Assembly: GCA_022376925.1 (NCBI GenBank)
Contig: JAIOJX010000002.1
Location: 132,504,831 to 132,568,830, forward strand
From: Tragulus kanchil
Lineage: Eukaryota; Chordata; Mammalia; Artiodactyla; Tragulidae
Direction of reading: 5' to 3'
Length of the DNA stretch: 64,000 bases
The notes under the pieces were generated by a model. The model was not told the DNA's origin. It saw only the letters and a list, made by a program, of their open reading frames with translations, and did no database searches. Below are positions 1 through 43,433 of this stretch, piece by piece. The number at the start of each line of letters is the position of its first letter. Position 1 is the first letter of the stretch. The translations under genes and the position numbers were made by a program.

Positions 1-384
1 CTAGAGTCATAAATAGGAGATGCACATGTCTTATATGCTTATCTTATTTTAAAGAAAATCAACTTTTAAAATTGAAAAATCTTGTAACAACATAGTTAAA
101 ATCTCAGTACTCCAGTGTATGATTAAAAATAAGTTGCAAAAAAATACAGTAGGGTACTAAGTACATACATACTAGCTGGATTGATTTTAAGCACATTCAA
201 AACAATTCTATATGTAAAAAAGGTTTAAAAGTACATGAGAATGGTTGATTATCAAATATCAAATTCAGGGTGAGAGTTATTTCTGGGGAAGGAGGGAGGC
301 CGAGGAGGAACTATCAATTGTATTTGTGATATTTTATTTTTTAATCTGGGTTGTTGGCATGTGGGTGTTTCGTTGTATTAATCT
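1..384. other. AT-rich sequence, nothing recognised
   Basis: No exon, repeat family or RNA gene was recognised. The minor open frames here are short and end in the BovB fragment that follows. Confidence 0.5.
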
Positions 385-1200
385 CTTTTGTTGTTGGTTA
401 GTTGCTAAGCCATGTCCAACTCTTTGCAATCCCATGGACTGCGGCACATCAGGCTTTCCTGTCTTTCACTGTCTCCCAGAGTTTGCTCGAATTTTTGTCC
501 ATTGATGCCATCCAACCATCTCATTTTCTGTCTCCCCCGTCTCCTCCTGCCCTCAGTCTTTCCCAGCATCAGAGTCTTTTCCAATGAGTTGGCTATTCGC
601 ATCAGGTGGCCAAAGCATTGGAGCATCAGCCTCAGCTTCAGCATCAGTCCTTTCAATGAATATCCAGCGTTGATTTCCTTTAGGATAGACTGGTTTGATC
701 TCCTTGCAGTCCAAGAGACTCTCAAGAGTCTTCTTCAGCACCACAGTTCAAAGCCATCAATTCTTCAGTGCTCAACCGTCTTCATGGTCCAGCTCTCGTA
801 TCCCTACATGGCTACTGGAAAAACCATAGCTTTGACTATACGGACCTTTATCATTATAGCGATATTTGTGCTTTTTTATGCTGTTTAATTTTGTTGTCGC
901 TTTTCTTCCAAGGAGTAGGCATCTTTTAATTTCATGGCTGTAGTCACCATCCACAGTGATTTTGGAGCTCAAGAAAATAAGGTCTGTCGCCGTTTCCATT
1001 TTTTTCCCATCTATTCACCATGAAGTGATGGGACCAGATGCCATGGTCTTAGTTTTCTGAAGGTTAATTTTTAGCCCAGCATTTTCACTCTCCTCTGTCA
1101 CCTTCATCAAGAGGCTCTTCACTTCCTCTTCACTTTCTGCCACAAGGGTGTTGTCATCCACATATCTGAGGTTGTTGATATTTCTTCCGGCAATCTTATT
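385..1200 (-). mobile_element. BovB (RTE-type LINE), 3' fragment, minus strand
   Basis: The plus strand reads the reverse complement of the BovB 3' end: ccatgtccaactctttgcaatccc, then catctcattttctgtc and ccaatgagttggc. The minus strand gives a broken piece of the end of the element's reverse-transcriptase ORF, with stops and frame changes. BovB is characteristic of ruminants (and squamates). Confidence 0.85.
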
Positions 1201-1464
1201 CTCTCAGCTTTTAGTTTTAATGCCTGAAATGTTAATAGAACAAGTAATGCATACTTGGGTTAGAAAAATCCCAACTCCATCAAAGGCTACAGGATGAGAA
1301 GTTTCTGGCTCTGTGTTTCTGGGCCCCCAGCCTCTCCCCTCAATGGTAGTTGCTGTTCCCAGATTCTTCTACCTCTTTTCTCCTCCTGCCTTTACGTGTT
1401 CTCCCTTTAAAAATACAAAATGGAAAATACTCTGCTGTGTGATTTTCTCTTAAAAATTAGAGTG

Positions 1465-1620
1465 GCTGCTCATGATCTACGCTGCACATGAGAATCGCCT
1501 GAGAGACTTTAAAATGGACAGGTACATGGCCCCATCCCAGACCCATAGTCTCAGAATCTCTAGGGCAGGACCTGGGGGTCTGTGGATTTTCCAGGTGCTT
1601 CTTACCTCCAGCCTAGACTG
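1465..1620 (+). mobile_element. MER5-like DNA transposon fragment
   Basis: The words cacatgagaatcgcctgaga, ccccatcccagaccc and tctcagaatctctaggg resemble the non-autonomous hAT element MER5A. Assigned from memory of the consensus. Confidence 0.55.
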
Positions 1621-1654
1621 GGAGCTACTGGCTTAGACTGTGACTATGATTCTG

Positions 1655-1970
1655 AGGACTTCCCCGAGAGGTCAGCTGGTGAAGAATCTGCTTGCAATGC
1701 AGGAGACCCCAGTTCAATTCCTGGGTTGGGAAGATCCTCTGGAGAAGGGATAATCTACGCACTCCAGTATTCTTGGACTTTCCTGGTATTCAGTGAAGAA
1801 TCTGTCTGCAATGTGGGAGACCTGGGTTTGATCCCTGGTTTGGGAAGAACGCCCGGAGAAGGGAAAGGCTATCCACTTGGAGAATTCCATGGCTTGTGCA
1901 TAGGATTGAATGGCAATGGCTTGTCATGGGCAAATAGTTGGACACAACTGAGTGACTTGACTTTCATTTT
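1655..1970 (+). mobile_element. Bov-A2-type SINE
   Basis: Two tRNA-like monomers follow each other (cagctggtgaagaatctgc... and cagtgaagaatctgtctgc...), then ggagaattccatgg and agttggacacaactgagtg, as in Bov-A2. Confidence 0.8.
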
Positions 1971-2193
1971 CACTGATTCTGAAGGTTCAAATAGAAGAGG
2001 GAACTATACATAACCTGGGTTAATTTTGGGACATGCACAATTGCAGAGGAGAGTTGGTTGAATTCTTTGGATTCTTGGTAAATCTTGAACAGATAATACC
2101 AATACTATCCTGAGTCTTGACAAAATGTATCTGCTCTGGATAAGAAATAGCACCTTTCTTAGGGCAACTAGGAGTCCCTTCATTGCTAGTCTT

Positions 2194-2500
2194 TTTTTTT
2201 TTTTTTTGGGTGGGGGCGGGTTGGAGATGGAGGAGGGTGGGCGGGCCACTTCTATTGGTCTTTCATTTATCTATTTTCATCCATCTTTGTTCTTTGGCCC
2301 GTGTGAGCCTCCCATCACGGTGGCCTCTGTTGTCGCAGAGCACAGGCTCTGGGCGCATGTGCTCCAGAGCTCCGGCTTGGTAATTGGACACATTGGTCCA
2401 GCTGCTCCATGGCACGTGGGATTTTCCCAGGCCAGGGATTGAACCGGCGCCCCTTGCACTGCAAGGTGGTATCCTTACCCACTGGACCACCAGGGAAGCC
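2194..2500 (-). mobile_element. CHR-type SINE, minus strand, with target-site duplication
   Basis: The element starts with a T-run and ends ggaccaccagggaagcc, the reverse of the tRNA-Glu-derived cetartiodactyl CHR family. It is flanked by perfect 13-base direct repeats cattgctagtctt at 2181-2193 and 2501-2513. Confidence 0.85.
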
Positions 2501-4807
2501 CATTGCTAGTCTTTACCTTAGGCTCAGAGATCACTCTTTCCTCCTTCTTGTATACATATAAATTTTAATGAAAATTAAAAAAAAAAAAACTAGAACAGTC
2601 CCAAAAGAGACATGCATACATACATTTTAATAGATATTATCAGGTGGTAATGACACACCATCTAGCAGTCCTGCAGAGAAATAGGTATGCCTATTTCTTA
2701 CATCTTGGCCAGCATTAGGTATTATCACTTTATTTCTTACAATTGGATGGGTGAAAAACAATATATGTTATGTTGTTGAACATGTATTGGATTACCTTGA
2801 GGTTGGATATCATTTTGTACAGTTCTCTGTAGAGACTAGGTTAGTTTAGCTAGGAATTACATTTGTCTGAGAAGCTGCTACAGGTGTATCTCAGAGATAT
2901 TGTGGATTGGGTTACTAATCACTGCAATAAAGTATTGCAATAAACTGAGTCACATGAATTTTGGGGGGACAGATTTCCAAGTATATACAAAAGTTATATT
3001 CACACTATACTATAGTCTGTTAGTATCCAATAGTATTATGCCTAGAAAAACAATGTAAATTCTGTTAATTGGGCTTGCTTTGTAGCTCAGCTGGTAAAGA
3101 ATCCACCAGCAATACAGGAGACCCTGGTTTGATTCCTGGGTCAGGAAGATCCCTGGAGAAGAGATAGGCTTCCCACTCTAGTATTCTTGGGCTTCTCTGG
3201 TGGCTCTGATGGTAAAGAATCTGTCTGCAATGTGGGAGAGCTGGGTTCAATTCATGGATTGGGAGATACCCTGGAGAAGGGAAAGGCAAATCCATTAATT
3301 AAAAAATGCTTTTTTGCTAGAAATGCTAACCCTCATTTGAGCCTTCAGTGAGATGTAATCTTTTGCAGGTGGAGGCTCTGGTCTCGGTGTTGATGACTGC
3401 TAGTGGATCAGGGTGGAGATTGTTGAAGATTGGGGAGGTTGTGTTCATTTCCTAAGACAAGACAGCAGTGATGTTTGATGTGTCAATTGACTCTTTCACA
3501 ATTTCTCTGTAGCATGCTGTTCGATAGGATTTTACTCACAGTGGAACAGCTTTCAAAATTGAAATGAATCCTCTCAAACCCTGCTGCAGCTTTATTGACT
3601 AAGTTATGATTATGTAAGAGTCTCAGTCCTTCATTGTCGTTTCCACAGTCTTCATGGACCACCAGGGAAGCCCATTGCTAGTCTTTACCTTAGGCTCAGA
3701 GATCACTCTTTCCTCCTTCTTGTATACATTTTAATAAAAAAAAAGAACAGTCCAAAAAGAGACATGCATACATACATTTTAATAGATATTATCAGGTGGT
3801 AATGACACACCATCTAGCAGTCCTGCAGAGAAATAGGTATGCCTATTTCTTACATCTTGGCCAGCATTAGGTATTATCACTTTATTTCTTACAATTGGAT
3901 GGGTGAAAAACAATATATGTTATGTTGTTGAACATGTATTGGATTACCTTGAGGTTGGATATCATTTTGTACAGTTCTCTGTAGAGACTAGGTTAGTTTA
4001 GCTAGGAATTACATTTGTCTGAGAAGCTGCTACAGGTGTATCTCAGAGATATTGTGGATTGGGTTACTAATCACTGCAATAAAGTATTGCAATAAACTGA
4101 GTCACATGAATTTTGGGGGGACAGATTTCCAAGTGTATACAAAAGTTATATTCACACTATACTATAGTCTGTTAGTATCCAATAGTATTATGCCTAGAAA
4201 AACAAAGTAAATTCTGTTAATTGGGCTTGCTTTGTAGCTCAGCTAGTAAAGAATCCACCAGCAATACAGGAGACCCTGGTTTGATTCCTGGGTCAGGAAG
4301 ATCCCTGGAGAAGAGATAGGCTTCCCACTCTAGTATTCTTGGGCTTCTCTGGTGGCTCTGATGGTAAAGAATCTGTCTGCAATGTGGGAGAGCTGGGTTC
4401 AATTCATGGGTTGGGAGATACCCTGGAGAAGGGAAAGGCAAATCCATTAATTAAAAAATGCTTTTTTGCTAGAAATGCTAACCCTCATTTGAGCCTTCAG
4501 TGAGATGTAATCTTTTGCAGGTGGAGGCTCTGGTCTCGGTGTTGATGACTGCTAGTGGATCAGGGTGGAGATTGTTGAAGATTGGGGAGGTTGTGTTCAT
4601 TTCCTAAGACAAGACAGCAGTGATGTTTGATGTGTCAATTGACTCTTTCACAATTTCTCTGTAGCATGCTGTTCGATAGGATTTTACTCACAGTGGAACA
4701 GCTTTCAAAATTGAAATGAATCCTCTCAAACCCTGCTGCAGCTTTATTGACTAAGTTATGATTATGTAAGAGTCTCAGTCCTTCATTGTCGTTTCCACAG
4801 TCTTCAT
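2484..4807. repeat. Direct duplication D1 (about 1.16 kb x 2)
   Basis: Copy 1 is 2484-3655 and copy 2 is 3656-4807, abutting exactly. Copy 2 is about 20 bases shorter because of an A-rich stretch near its start. Otherwise only isolated differences are seen (for example the tRNA-like SINE at 3072 and 4224). The unit begins in the last bases of a CHR SINE and holds the first part of a Tigger1 element. Confidence 0.92.
3072..3290 (+). mobile_element. Bov-tA-type SINE inside Tigger1 (second copy at 4224-4442)
   Basis: Two tRNA-like units (gctttgtagctcagctggta; ggcttctctggtggctctga) with A- and B-box-like words. It is flanked by the Tigger1 word ttaatt on both sides. The 4224 copy is the D1 duplicate. 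Confidence 0.8.
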
Positions 4808-5166
4808 CAGGAATAGATTCTCTCTCAAGAAGCCACTTTCTTTACTTACCCAGAAGAAGCACCTCCTTATGCATTAATGTTTTATCCTGAGATTGCAGCA
4901 GCTCAGTCACATCTTTAGGCTTCACTTTGTTTCTGGTTCTCTTGCTCTTTCCACCACATCTGCAGTTACTTTCTCCATGGATGGCTTGAGTCCCTCAAAG
5001 CCATCCAATGGGGGGTGAAATCAACTTCCTCCAAGTCCCTGTTAATATGTTAATGTTTTGACCTCTTTGCTTGAATCACAAGTGTTCTTATGGCATCTGG
5101 AATAATCATCTTTCCCAGGAGGTGTTCAATTTGCCCAGATCCATCAGAGGGATCGTAATCTATGGC

Positions 5167-5399
5167 AGCTCTGCTGCTGCTTAGTGACTTGAATCATGTC
5201 CGTCTCCGTGTGACCCCATGGACTGCAGTCCACCAGGCTCCTCTGTCCATAGAATTCTCCAGGCAAGAGTACTGGAGTGGGTTGCCATGCCCTCCTCCAG
5301 GGGGATCTTCCCAACCCAGGGATGGAACCTAGGTCTCTTGCATTGCAGGCAGATTCCTCACCAATGAGCCATCAGGGAGGCCATATATATGCGTGTGTG

Positions 5400-5432
<33 letters not shown>

Positions 5433-5527
5433 TTAAACCCCATGGACTGTAACTCGCCAGGCTTCTCCATCCATGGAATTTTCCAGGCAAGAATGCTGGA
5501 GTGGGTTGCCATTTCCTTCTCCGATGG
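5167..5527 (-). mobile_element. Bov-tA/Bov-A SINE, minus strand, with inner CA microsatellite
   Basis: 5167-5383 is a minus-strand Bov-tA (tgaccccatggactgcagtc... gagccatcagggaggcc). A (TG)/(CA) tract at about 5385-5430 follows, then a second Bov-A monomer at 5440-5527. The whole sits in Tigger1. Confidence 0.8.
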
Positions 5528-5735
5528 CCACATTAGTCTTAAGAAAAGTATTTTAAAAAGAAGACTCTAAAAATAATTTCAATTTAATAATAAGACTTAT
5601 TTGAATAATAAGTCAGAATTATTCCTTGATCCTTGAGCTACAGAATGGATGTTGCGTTGGGTATGAAAACAACACCAATCTCATTGTAAATCTCCATCAG
5701 TGGTCTTGGGTGACTAGATGCATTGTCAATGAACA

Positions 5736-7887
5736 GTAATGTTTGGAAAGGAATCTCTTCTTCTGGTCAGTAGGTCTCAACAATGGGCTTAAAGTGGTCA
5801 GTAAACCATATTGCAAACAGATGTGCATCTAGGCTTTCTTGATCCATTCATAGAGCATAGGCAGAGGAGATCCAGCATAATACTTAAGGACCCTAGGGTT
5901 TTTGAAATGGTAAATGAGCCCTCACTTCAGCTTAGAGTCACCAGCTGAATTAACCCCTAAAGAGAGAATCAGCTGGTCCTTTGACACTGTGAAGCCAGGC
6001 ATTGACTTCCCCTCTCTAGCTATAGAAGTCCTAGATGGTGTCTTTTGTCGGTATAAGGCTGTTTAGTCTAGCCATCTTTGTTAATTATCTCAGCTAAATC
6101 TTCTGGATAACTTCCTGTGGCTTCTCTATCAGCACTTGCTGCTTCATCTTGAAATGTTATGTTATAGAGAAGACGTCTCTTCTTAAACCTCATGGATCAG
6201 CTTCTGCTAGCTTCAACCATTTTCCCTGCAGCTTCCTCACCTCCCTCAGCCTTCACAGAGTTGAAGGTTGGATTTTGCTCTGGATTAGACTTTGGCTTAG
6301 AGGAATGTTATGGTTGGTTTGATCTTCTATCCAGACCGCTAAAGGGCTTCCCAGGTGGCGCTAGTGATAAAGAACCAGCCTGCCGATGTAGGAGATGTGA
6401 GAGAGACAGGTTTGATCCCAGGGTCAGGAAGATCCCCTGGAGGAGAGCATGGCAACTCACTCCAGTATTCCTTCCTGAAGAATCCCAATGATAGAGGAGC
6501 CTGGCGGGCTACAGTCCATAGGGTTACAAAGAGTCGGACACAACTGAAGCGACTTAGCATGCACATACCAGAGTACTAAAACTTTCTGCACATCAGCAAT
6601 AAGGCTACTTTGCTTTCCTATCATTTGTGTGTTCACTAGAGTAGGACTTTAAATTTCCTTCAAGAACTTGTCATTTGCAGGCACAATTTCACTTAACTAT
6701 TGGGTGCAAGAGGCCTAGCTTTCAGCCTATCTCAGCTTTTGACATGCCTTCCTTACTAAGCCTAGTCATTTCTAGGTTTTACAGTGAGAGATGTGTGATT
6801 CTTCCTTTCACTTGAACAGTAATGTTTGGAAAGGAATCTCTTCTTCTGGTCAGTAACAGGGAATGGTCAGTAAACCATATTGCAAACAGATGTGCATCTA
6901 GGCTTTCTTGATCCATTCATAGAGCATAGGCAGAGGAGATCCAGCATAATACTTAAGGACCCTAGGGTTTTTGAAATGGTAAATGAGCCCTCACTTCAGC
7001 TTAGAGTCACCAGCTGAATTAACCCCTAAAGAGAGAATCAGCTGGTCCTTTGACACTGTGAAGCCAGGCATTGACTTCCCCTCTCTAGCTATAGAAGTCC
7101 TAGATGGTGTCTTTTGTCGGTATAAGGCTGTTTAGTCTAGCCATCTTTGTTAATTATCTCAGCTAAATCTTCTGGATAACTTCCTGTGGCTTCTCTATCA
7201 GCACTTGCTGCTTCATCTTGAAATGTTATGTTATAGAGAAGACGTCTCTTCTTAAACCTCATGGATCAGCTTCTGCTAGCTTCAACCATTTTCCCTGCAG
7301 CTTCCTCACCTCCCTCAGCCTTCACAGAGTTGAAGGTTGGATTTTGCTCTGGATTAGGCTTTGGCTTAGAGGAATGTTATGGTTGGTTTGATCTTCTATC
7401 CAGACCGCTAAAGGGCTTCCCAGGTGGCGCTAGTGATAAAGAACCAGCCTGCCGATGTAGGAGATGTGAGAGAGACAGGTTTGATCCCAGGGTCAGGAAG
7501 ATCCCCTGGAGGAGAGCATGGCAACTCACTCCAGTATTCCTTCCTGAAGAATCCCAATGATAGAGGAGCCTGGCGGGCTACAGTCCATAGGGTTACAAAG
7601 AGTCGGACACAACTGAAGCGACTTAGCATGCACAAACCAGAGTACTAAAACTTTCTGCACATCAGCAATAAGGCTACTTTGCTTTCCTATCATTTGTGTG
7701 TTCACTAGAGTAGGACTTTAAATTTCCTTCAAGAACTTGTCATTTGCAGGCACAATTTCACTTAACTATTGGGTGCAAGAGGCCTAGCTTTCAGCCTATC
7801 TCAGCTTTTGACATGCCTTCCTTACTAAGCCTAGTCATTTCTAGGTTTTACAGTGAGAGATGTGTGATTCTTCCTTTCACTTGAACA
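5736..7887. repeat. Direct duplication D2 (about 1.08 kb x 2)
   Basis: Copy 1 is 5736-6818 and copy 2 is 6819-7887. The junction shares the word tgaaca. Near its start copy 2 has a garbled, 14-base-shorter segment (cagtaacagggaatgg in place of the Tigger1 sequence of copy 1). The rest is nearly identical, including an inserted Bov-tA SINE. Confidence 0.92.
6343..6562 (+). mobile_element. Bov-tA SINE inside Tigger1 (second copy at 7412-7631)
   Basis: The SINE starts gggcttcccaggtggcgcta and ends agtcggacacaactgaagcgacttagcatgcac, and interrupts the Tigger1 word gaccgctaaa/actaaaacttt. The 7412 copy is the D2 duplicate. Confidence 0.82.
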
Positions 7888-8460
7888 TTTAAAGGCCGTC
7901 TTCAGGTTATTTATGGACCCGATTTCAATATTTTTGTGTCTCAGAGAAAGAGGGGCCTGAGGAGAGGGAGAGAGATGGGAACAGCTGATGGGTAGAGCAG
8001 TCGAAACACAAACTACGTTTATTGATCAAGTTCACTGTTTCATTAGGGTGTGATTTCCAGTTCCCCAATTATAACAGTCACGTTAAGGGTCATGAATCAT
8101 GGATCATTGTAACAAATATAGTAATAATGAATAAGTATGAAATATTGTGAGAATTAACAAAATGTGATGCAGAAACATGAAATCAGAAAATACACTTGGC
8201 AAAATGGTGCTGATTGATTGGTTCAAGAGTTGTCACAAACCTTCAACAGCCTTATACTGGAAAAAGATACCATCTAGGACTGACATAGCTAGAGAGGAAA
8301 AGTCAATAAAGTGAAACAAAGCTATGTATGCCTGTATAAAGACAATCAAACGATGGAGGTGGTGAAGCCATGTTCCACTTTAAACTCTGACTTAAGTCTG
8401 TGTTTAATGTGCTTGAATTGTTGTTCATTCCTCGCCTTTCATCTTTTCTGCCCCACATAG

Positions 8461-39344
<30,884 letters not shown>

Positions 39345-39500
39345 GTGGTGTTTGCTCATGGCCCTGGGGCCCAGGCGGCTGGCTAGAGCCTTGGAGACTG
39401 AGGGAACTGCCGGGGGTAGGAGTCCCCCGCCTCGACTCAGAGCCTTGACGAGGGCAAGGAGACCCTGGGACTTTGGAACTGAAGAGGCCCTAAAGGAAGA
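39345..39500 (+). other. OTOA: OTOA 3' UTR start (extent unknown)
   Basis: Sequence directly after the stop codon is presumably 3' UTR. I see no convincing polyadenylation signal close by. A CHR-type SINE begins at about 39503, and AATAAA-like words farther down (for example 41303) cannot be assigned as the real site from sequence alone. Confidence 0.4.
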
Positions 39501-39502
39501 AT

Positions 39503-39814
39503 CATTTTTTTTTTGTGGCGGGAGGGGTGGTTTGGGGAGAGAGCGAGGCGGGGAGACCACTTCTGTTGGTCTTTCATTTATCTATTTTCATCCATCTTTG
39601 TTCTTTGGCTCTTATGGGCCTCCCATCGCGGTGGCCTCTGTTGTCGCAGAGCACCGGCTCTGGGCGCATGCGCTCCAGAGCTCTGGCTCGGTAATTGGAC
39701 ACATCGGTCCAGCTGCTCCGCGGCACGTGGGATCTTCCCAGGCCAGGGATCGAACAGGCGCCCCTTGCACTGCAAGGCAGTGTCCTTACCCACTGGACCA
39801 CCAGGGAAGCCCCA
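39503..39814 (-). mobile_element. CHR-type SINE in OTOA 3' flank (copies at 40672-40983; fragment 41968-42063)
   Basis: T-run, gatttttcatccatctttgttctttgg-type words and end ggaccaccagggaagcccc. The word aagaatcatt occurs before and after, a target-site duplication. Later copies come from D10 and D11. Confidence 0.82.
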
Positions 39815-40442
39815 AGAATCATTATTAAAATATGATCTTGCATGTTCTCAAACTGGCTTGTGTCCTGGGCAGGAAGCATTCTCGGCCTCATTTCGGTTTC
39901 CCTAGTTTTCCAGCTTGGAGACTGAGAAGCAGGGAGGGAGGGCACTACCTGTCCACAAGCCTGGAGACTTTAGTACAAGTTTTCACTCCTCTAGAGAGAT
40001 GCCAGACAGTGGTGGGTGCAGGCAAAGGCAAGGCCCTGTCTGGCTTCTTTTCTGGTTTTAATTTCCCTTCCTCAGGAAGGCAAAATACCTATGGCAGATT
40101 CAGGCTGATGTGTAGCAGTCAACAACAAAACTCTGTCAACAATATTAAATTAAAAAAACAAAAGAATTTGCAGGGGAGGATCCCCAAATGTGCATTTTTA
40201 GCAATCGACCCAGGTATCTCTTCAGGCAGCTCTGTTACTCACTGAGTCACACCATCTCATATAATTCGCCTTCCCTCCGCAATGTAATTTGGGGTCATTA
40301 TTCCTGTTTAGAGGCTGAACAAACCAGGGTTGGGTGGGATCTAGTGAGCAGTCCAAGGGGAGGTGCCGGGAGCTGGCGCGATGCACCCACCCTCTGCAGG
40401 CTGCCGAGACCTCCTGCCAACTCTTGTCTTGTTTCCTTGTAG

Positions 40443-40513
40443 GAGCCTGGGTCTCCCGGGGTCTTGGGTTGAGCTGCCCTCTGCTGGTCCTGATGCCCCA
40501 GCTCCTGTGGTGA
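40443..40513 (+). pseudogene. OTOA: Second copy of OTOA terminal exon H, probable assembly duplicate
   Basis: This is identical to 39274-39344, offset 1169, with the same acceptor and stop codon. Upstream of both copies the same intron sequence is present. If the duplication is an artefact, the two are one exon. Confidence 0.85.
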
Positions 40514-40891
40514 GTGGTGTTTGCTCATGGCCCTGGGGCCCAGGCGGCTGGCTAGAGCCTTGGAGACTGAGGGAACTGCCGGGGGTAGGAGTCCCCCGCC
40601 TCGACTCAGAGCCTTGACGAGGGCAAGGAGACCCTGGGACTTTGGAACTGAAGAGGCCCTAAAGGAAGAATCATTTTTTTTTTGTGGCGGGAGGGGTGGT
40701 TTGGGGAGAGAGCGAGGCGGGGAGACCACTTCTGTTGGTCTTTCATTTATCTATTTTCATCCATCTTTGTTCTTTGGCTCTTATGGGCCTCCCATCGCGG
40801 TGGCCTCTGTTGTCGCAGAGCACCGGCTCTGGGCGCATGCGCTCCAGAGCTCTGGCTCGGTAATTGGACACATCGGTCCAGCTGCTCCGCG

Positions 40892-43042
40892 GCACGTGGG
40901 ATCTTCCCAGGCCAGGGATCGAACAGGCGCCCCTTGCACTGCAAGGCAGTGTCCTTACCCACTGGACCACCAGGGAAGCCCCAAGAATCATTATTAAAAT
41001 ATGATCTTGCATGTTCTCAAACTGGCTTGTGTCCTGGGCAGGGAAGCATTCTCGGCCTCATTTCGGTTTCCCTAGTTTTCCAGCTTGGAGACTGAGAAGC
41101 AGGGAGGGGAGGGCACTACCTGTCCACAAGCCTGGAGACTTTAGTACAAGTTTTCACTCTCCCTCTAGAGGGAGATGCCAGACAGTGGTGGGTGCAGGCA
41201 AAGGCAAGGCCCTGTCTGGCTTCTTTTCTGGTTTTAATTTCCCTTCCTCAGAGCTACAGGCCAAATTGGATTCCTCCTTCTTAGATATGTAGCAAGCACT
41301 GAAATAAATGAATCCCGAAACAGACGCCGATATCCCTGCCTGATTGCTGGGACTAATTGATGTGTTGGTGGGCATTGTCCTGCTCGGAAATTAAGACATT
41401 TAACATGACTCAACGTTAAATCAATTTTAAAGTACATTTTCCAGATACCTTCCATTTCCTTGGGGGTCAACAGAAGGAAGGGCTGTTAAACTTTCAAAAA
41501 TATGCCTTTCTTGGTGGAGGTTGGTGCCTCTTCCTGCGTTAAGTGCTCTGGGCTTTGGGGATGGGTTGAAATAAAAGGAAATACACTGTGTCAGTCAGTC
41601 ACTCCTGTGGTTAGGGTTCAGCAGAGCAAGTGCACCCACTGGCCCAGTCCTTTCAGAGGCTGGGAGGGAGTTGGATGCTGTGGACCTGTGGCTCCCGAAG
41701 GCAGAGCTTGGGAGGGGGTGCTCTGCTAACCCCCTAGCTGTTTCCCCTTCTCAAGTTCAGCCATCTGTGTTGTTCCGCATGACACCACTTAAGGTGGCAA
41801 GTTAGGTCTCCTGAGTGCTTCTGTGCGGTCACCAGCATGTCCTGGGTCCTCTTCCTGGTTACACATCGGCAGTGAACATATTATCTGGAGACAAGAAGAA
41901 GAGCCTGCTTGAGTTTACCCCGATGCTCCCTCCATGGTGGGCAGGGCTTGTCCCAGTGAATCGTAGCGCACGTGGGATCTTCCCAGGCCAGGGATCCGGA
42001 ACCCCAGGCGCCCCTTGCACTGCAAGGCAGTGTCCTTACCCACTGGACCACCAGGGAAGCCCCAAGAATCATTATTAAAATATGATCTTGCATGTTCTCA
42101 AACTGGCTTGTGTCCTGGGCAGGGAAGCATTCTCGGCCTCATTTCGGTTTCCCTAGTTTTCCAGCTTGGAGACTGAGAAGCAGGGAGGGGAGGGCACTAC
42201 CTGTCCACAAGCCTGGAGACTTTAGTACAAGTTTTCACTCTCCCTCTAGAGGGAGATGCCAGACAGTGGTGGGTGCAGGCAAAGGCAAGGCCCTGTCTGG
42301 CTTCTTTTCTGGTTTTAATTTCCCTTCCTCAGAGCTACAGGCCAAATTGGATTCCTCCTTCTTAGATATGTAGCAAGCACTGAAATAAATGAATCCCGAA
42401 ACAGACGCCGATATCCCTGCCTGATTGCTGGGACTAATTGATGTGTTGGTGGGCATTGTCCTGCTCGGAAATTAAGACATTTAACATGACTCAACGTTAA
42501 ATCAATTTTAAAGTACATTTTCCAGATACCTTCCATTTCCTTGGGGGTCAACAGAAGGAAGGGCTGTTAAACTTTCAAAAATATGCCTTTCTTGGTGGAG
42601 GTTGGTGCCTCTTCCTGCGTTAAGTGCTCTGGGCTTTGGGGATGGGTTGAAATAAAAGGAAATACACTGTGTCAGTCAGTCACTCCTGTGGTTAGGGTTC
42701 AGCAGAGCAAGTGCACCCACTGGCCCAGTCCTTTCAGAGGCTGGGAGGGAGTTGGATGCTGTGGACCTGTGGCTCCCGAAGGCAGAGCTTGGGAGGGGGT
42801 GCTCTGCTAACCCCCTAGCTGTTTCCCCTTCTCAAGTTCAGCCATCTGTGTTGTTCCGCATGACACCACTTAAGGTGGCAAGTTAGGTCTCCTGAGTGCT
42901 TCTGTGCGGTCACCAGCATGTCCTGGGTCCTCTTCCTGGTTACACATCGGCAGTGAACATATTATCTGGAGACAAGAAGAAGAGCCTGCTTGAGTTTCTA
43001 AGCCTCTCTGATGCTCCCTCCATGGTGGGCAGGGCTTGTCCC
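40892..43042. repeat. Direct duplication D11 (1.08 kb x 2), overlapping D10
   Basis: Copy 1 is 40892-41967 and copy 2 is 41968 to about 43042. Copy 2 starts inside a CHR SINE with a five-base garble; copy 1 has a short deletion and mismatches near its end (gtttaccccgatg against gtttctaagcctctctgatg). It is chained to D10. Confidence 0.92.
41263..41890. other. 3' flank of OTOA, nothing recognised
   Basis: Unique-looking sequence repeated in D11 copy 2 (42344-42970). No gene features are seen. Confidence 0.4.
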
Positions 43043-43433
43043 GGGTAGATGAGGTGGAGGCTGGCCTGTTTTCAGATGTGACAGGTGGTTATTACAGAAA
43101 AGTAGAAGACTGGGGTGTGGAGGGGGTGGCCCTGCGGGGGTCACTTGGGGTCTGATCTGGTTTCCTTTCATCCTGGTGAGGCTGTGGCCACGCATGCAGC
43201 TTCTCAAGCCCAAATCACTTATCTTGTTACAAATGCCAGCCCCCGGTTAGCTGGGTAGAATCAGCTGCCTGGAAATCTGGGGGATCTCTAAGCGCTGGGT
43301 GAGAATGTGCCCAGATTCCCATCCGAGACAGCGTGAAGCTTGCCCGGTCTTCCCGCTTTCCTCCAGCCTTGGGTTGTCCTGGACAAGCCCAATAACAGGA
43401 ACTTCGAGTCTGACATCCCGCTGCCCATGTCAC
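43043..43433. other. Intergenic sequence, nothing recognised
   Basis: No exon or nameable repeat was seen. Confidence 0.4.

Larger units (their letters stand above)
2881..8334 (-). mobile_element. Tigger1 DNA transposon, decayed, interrupted
   Basis: The left end is caggtgtatctcagagatat at 2881 and the right end gctatgtatgcctg at 8334, each next to a TA (2879-2880, 8335-8336), as in Tc1/mariner-class elements. Inner sequence follows Tigger1 throughout, for example the transposase region at 4800-5160 and 5640-6330 on the minus strand, which is broken by stops and frameshifts. Three SINEs are inserted (about 3072-3290, 5167-5527, 6343-6562). Removing one copy each of D1 and D2 and the SINEs leaves roughly 2.4 kb, the known size of Tigger1. 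Confidence 0.88.

Noticed and set aside
385..1200. Functional reverse transcriptase gene on the minus strand
   Set aside because: This is a truncated BovB 3' fragment with stops and frame changes.
2193..2502. tRNA genes
   Set aside because: All tRNA-like A/B-box sequences seen here are parts of Bov-tA, CHR, ART2 or MIR SINEs with A- or T-rich tails and insertion-site repeats.
5385..5430. CRISPR-like or regulatory array
   Set aside because: It is a simple TG/CA microsatellite inside a SINE; nothing in the window has repeat-spacer structure.
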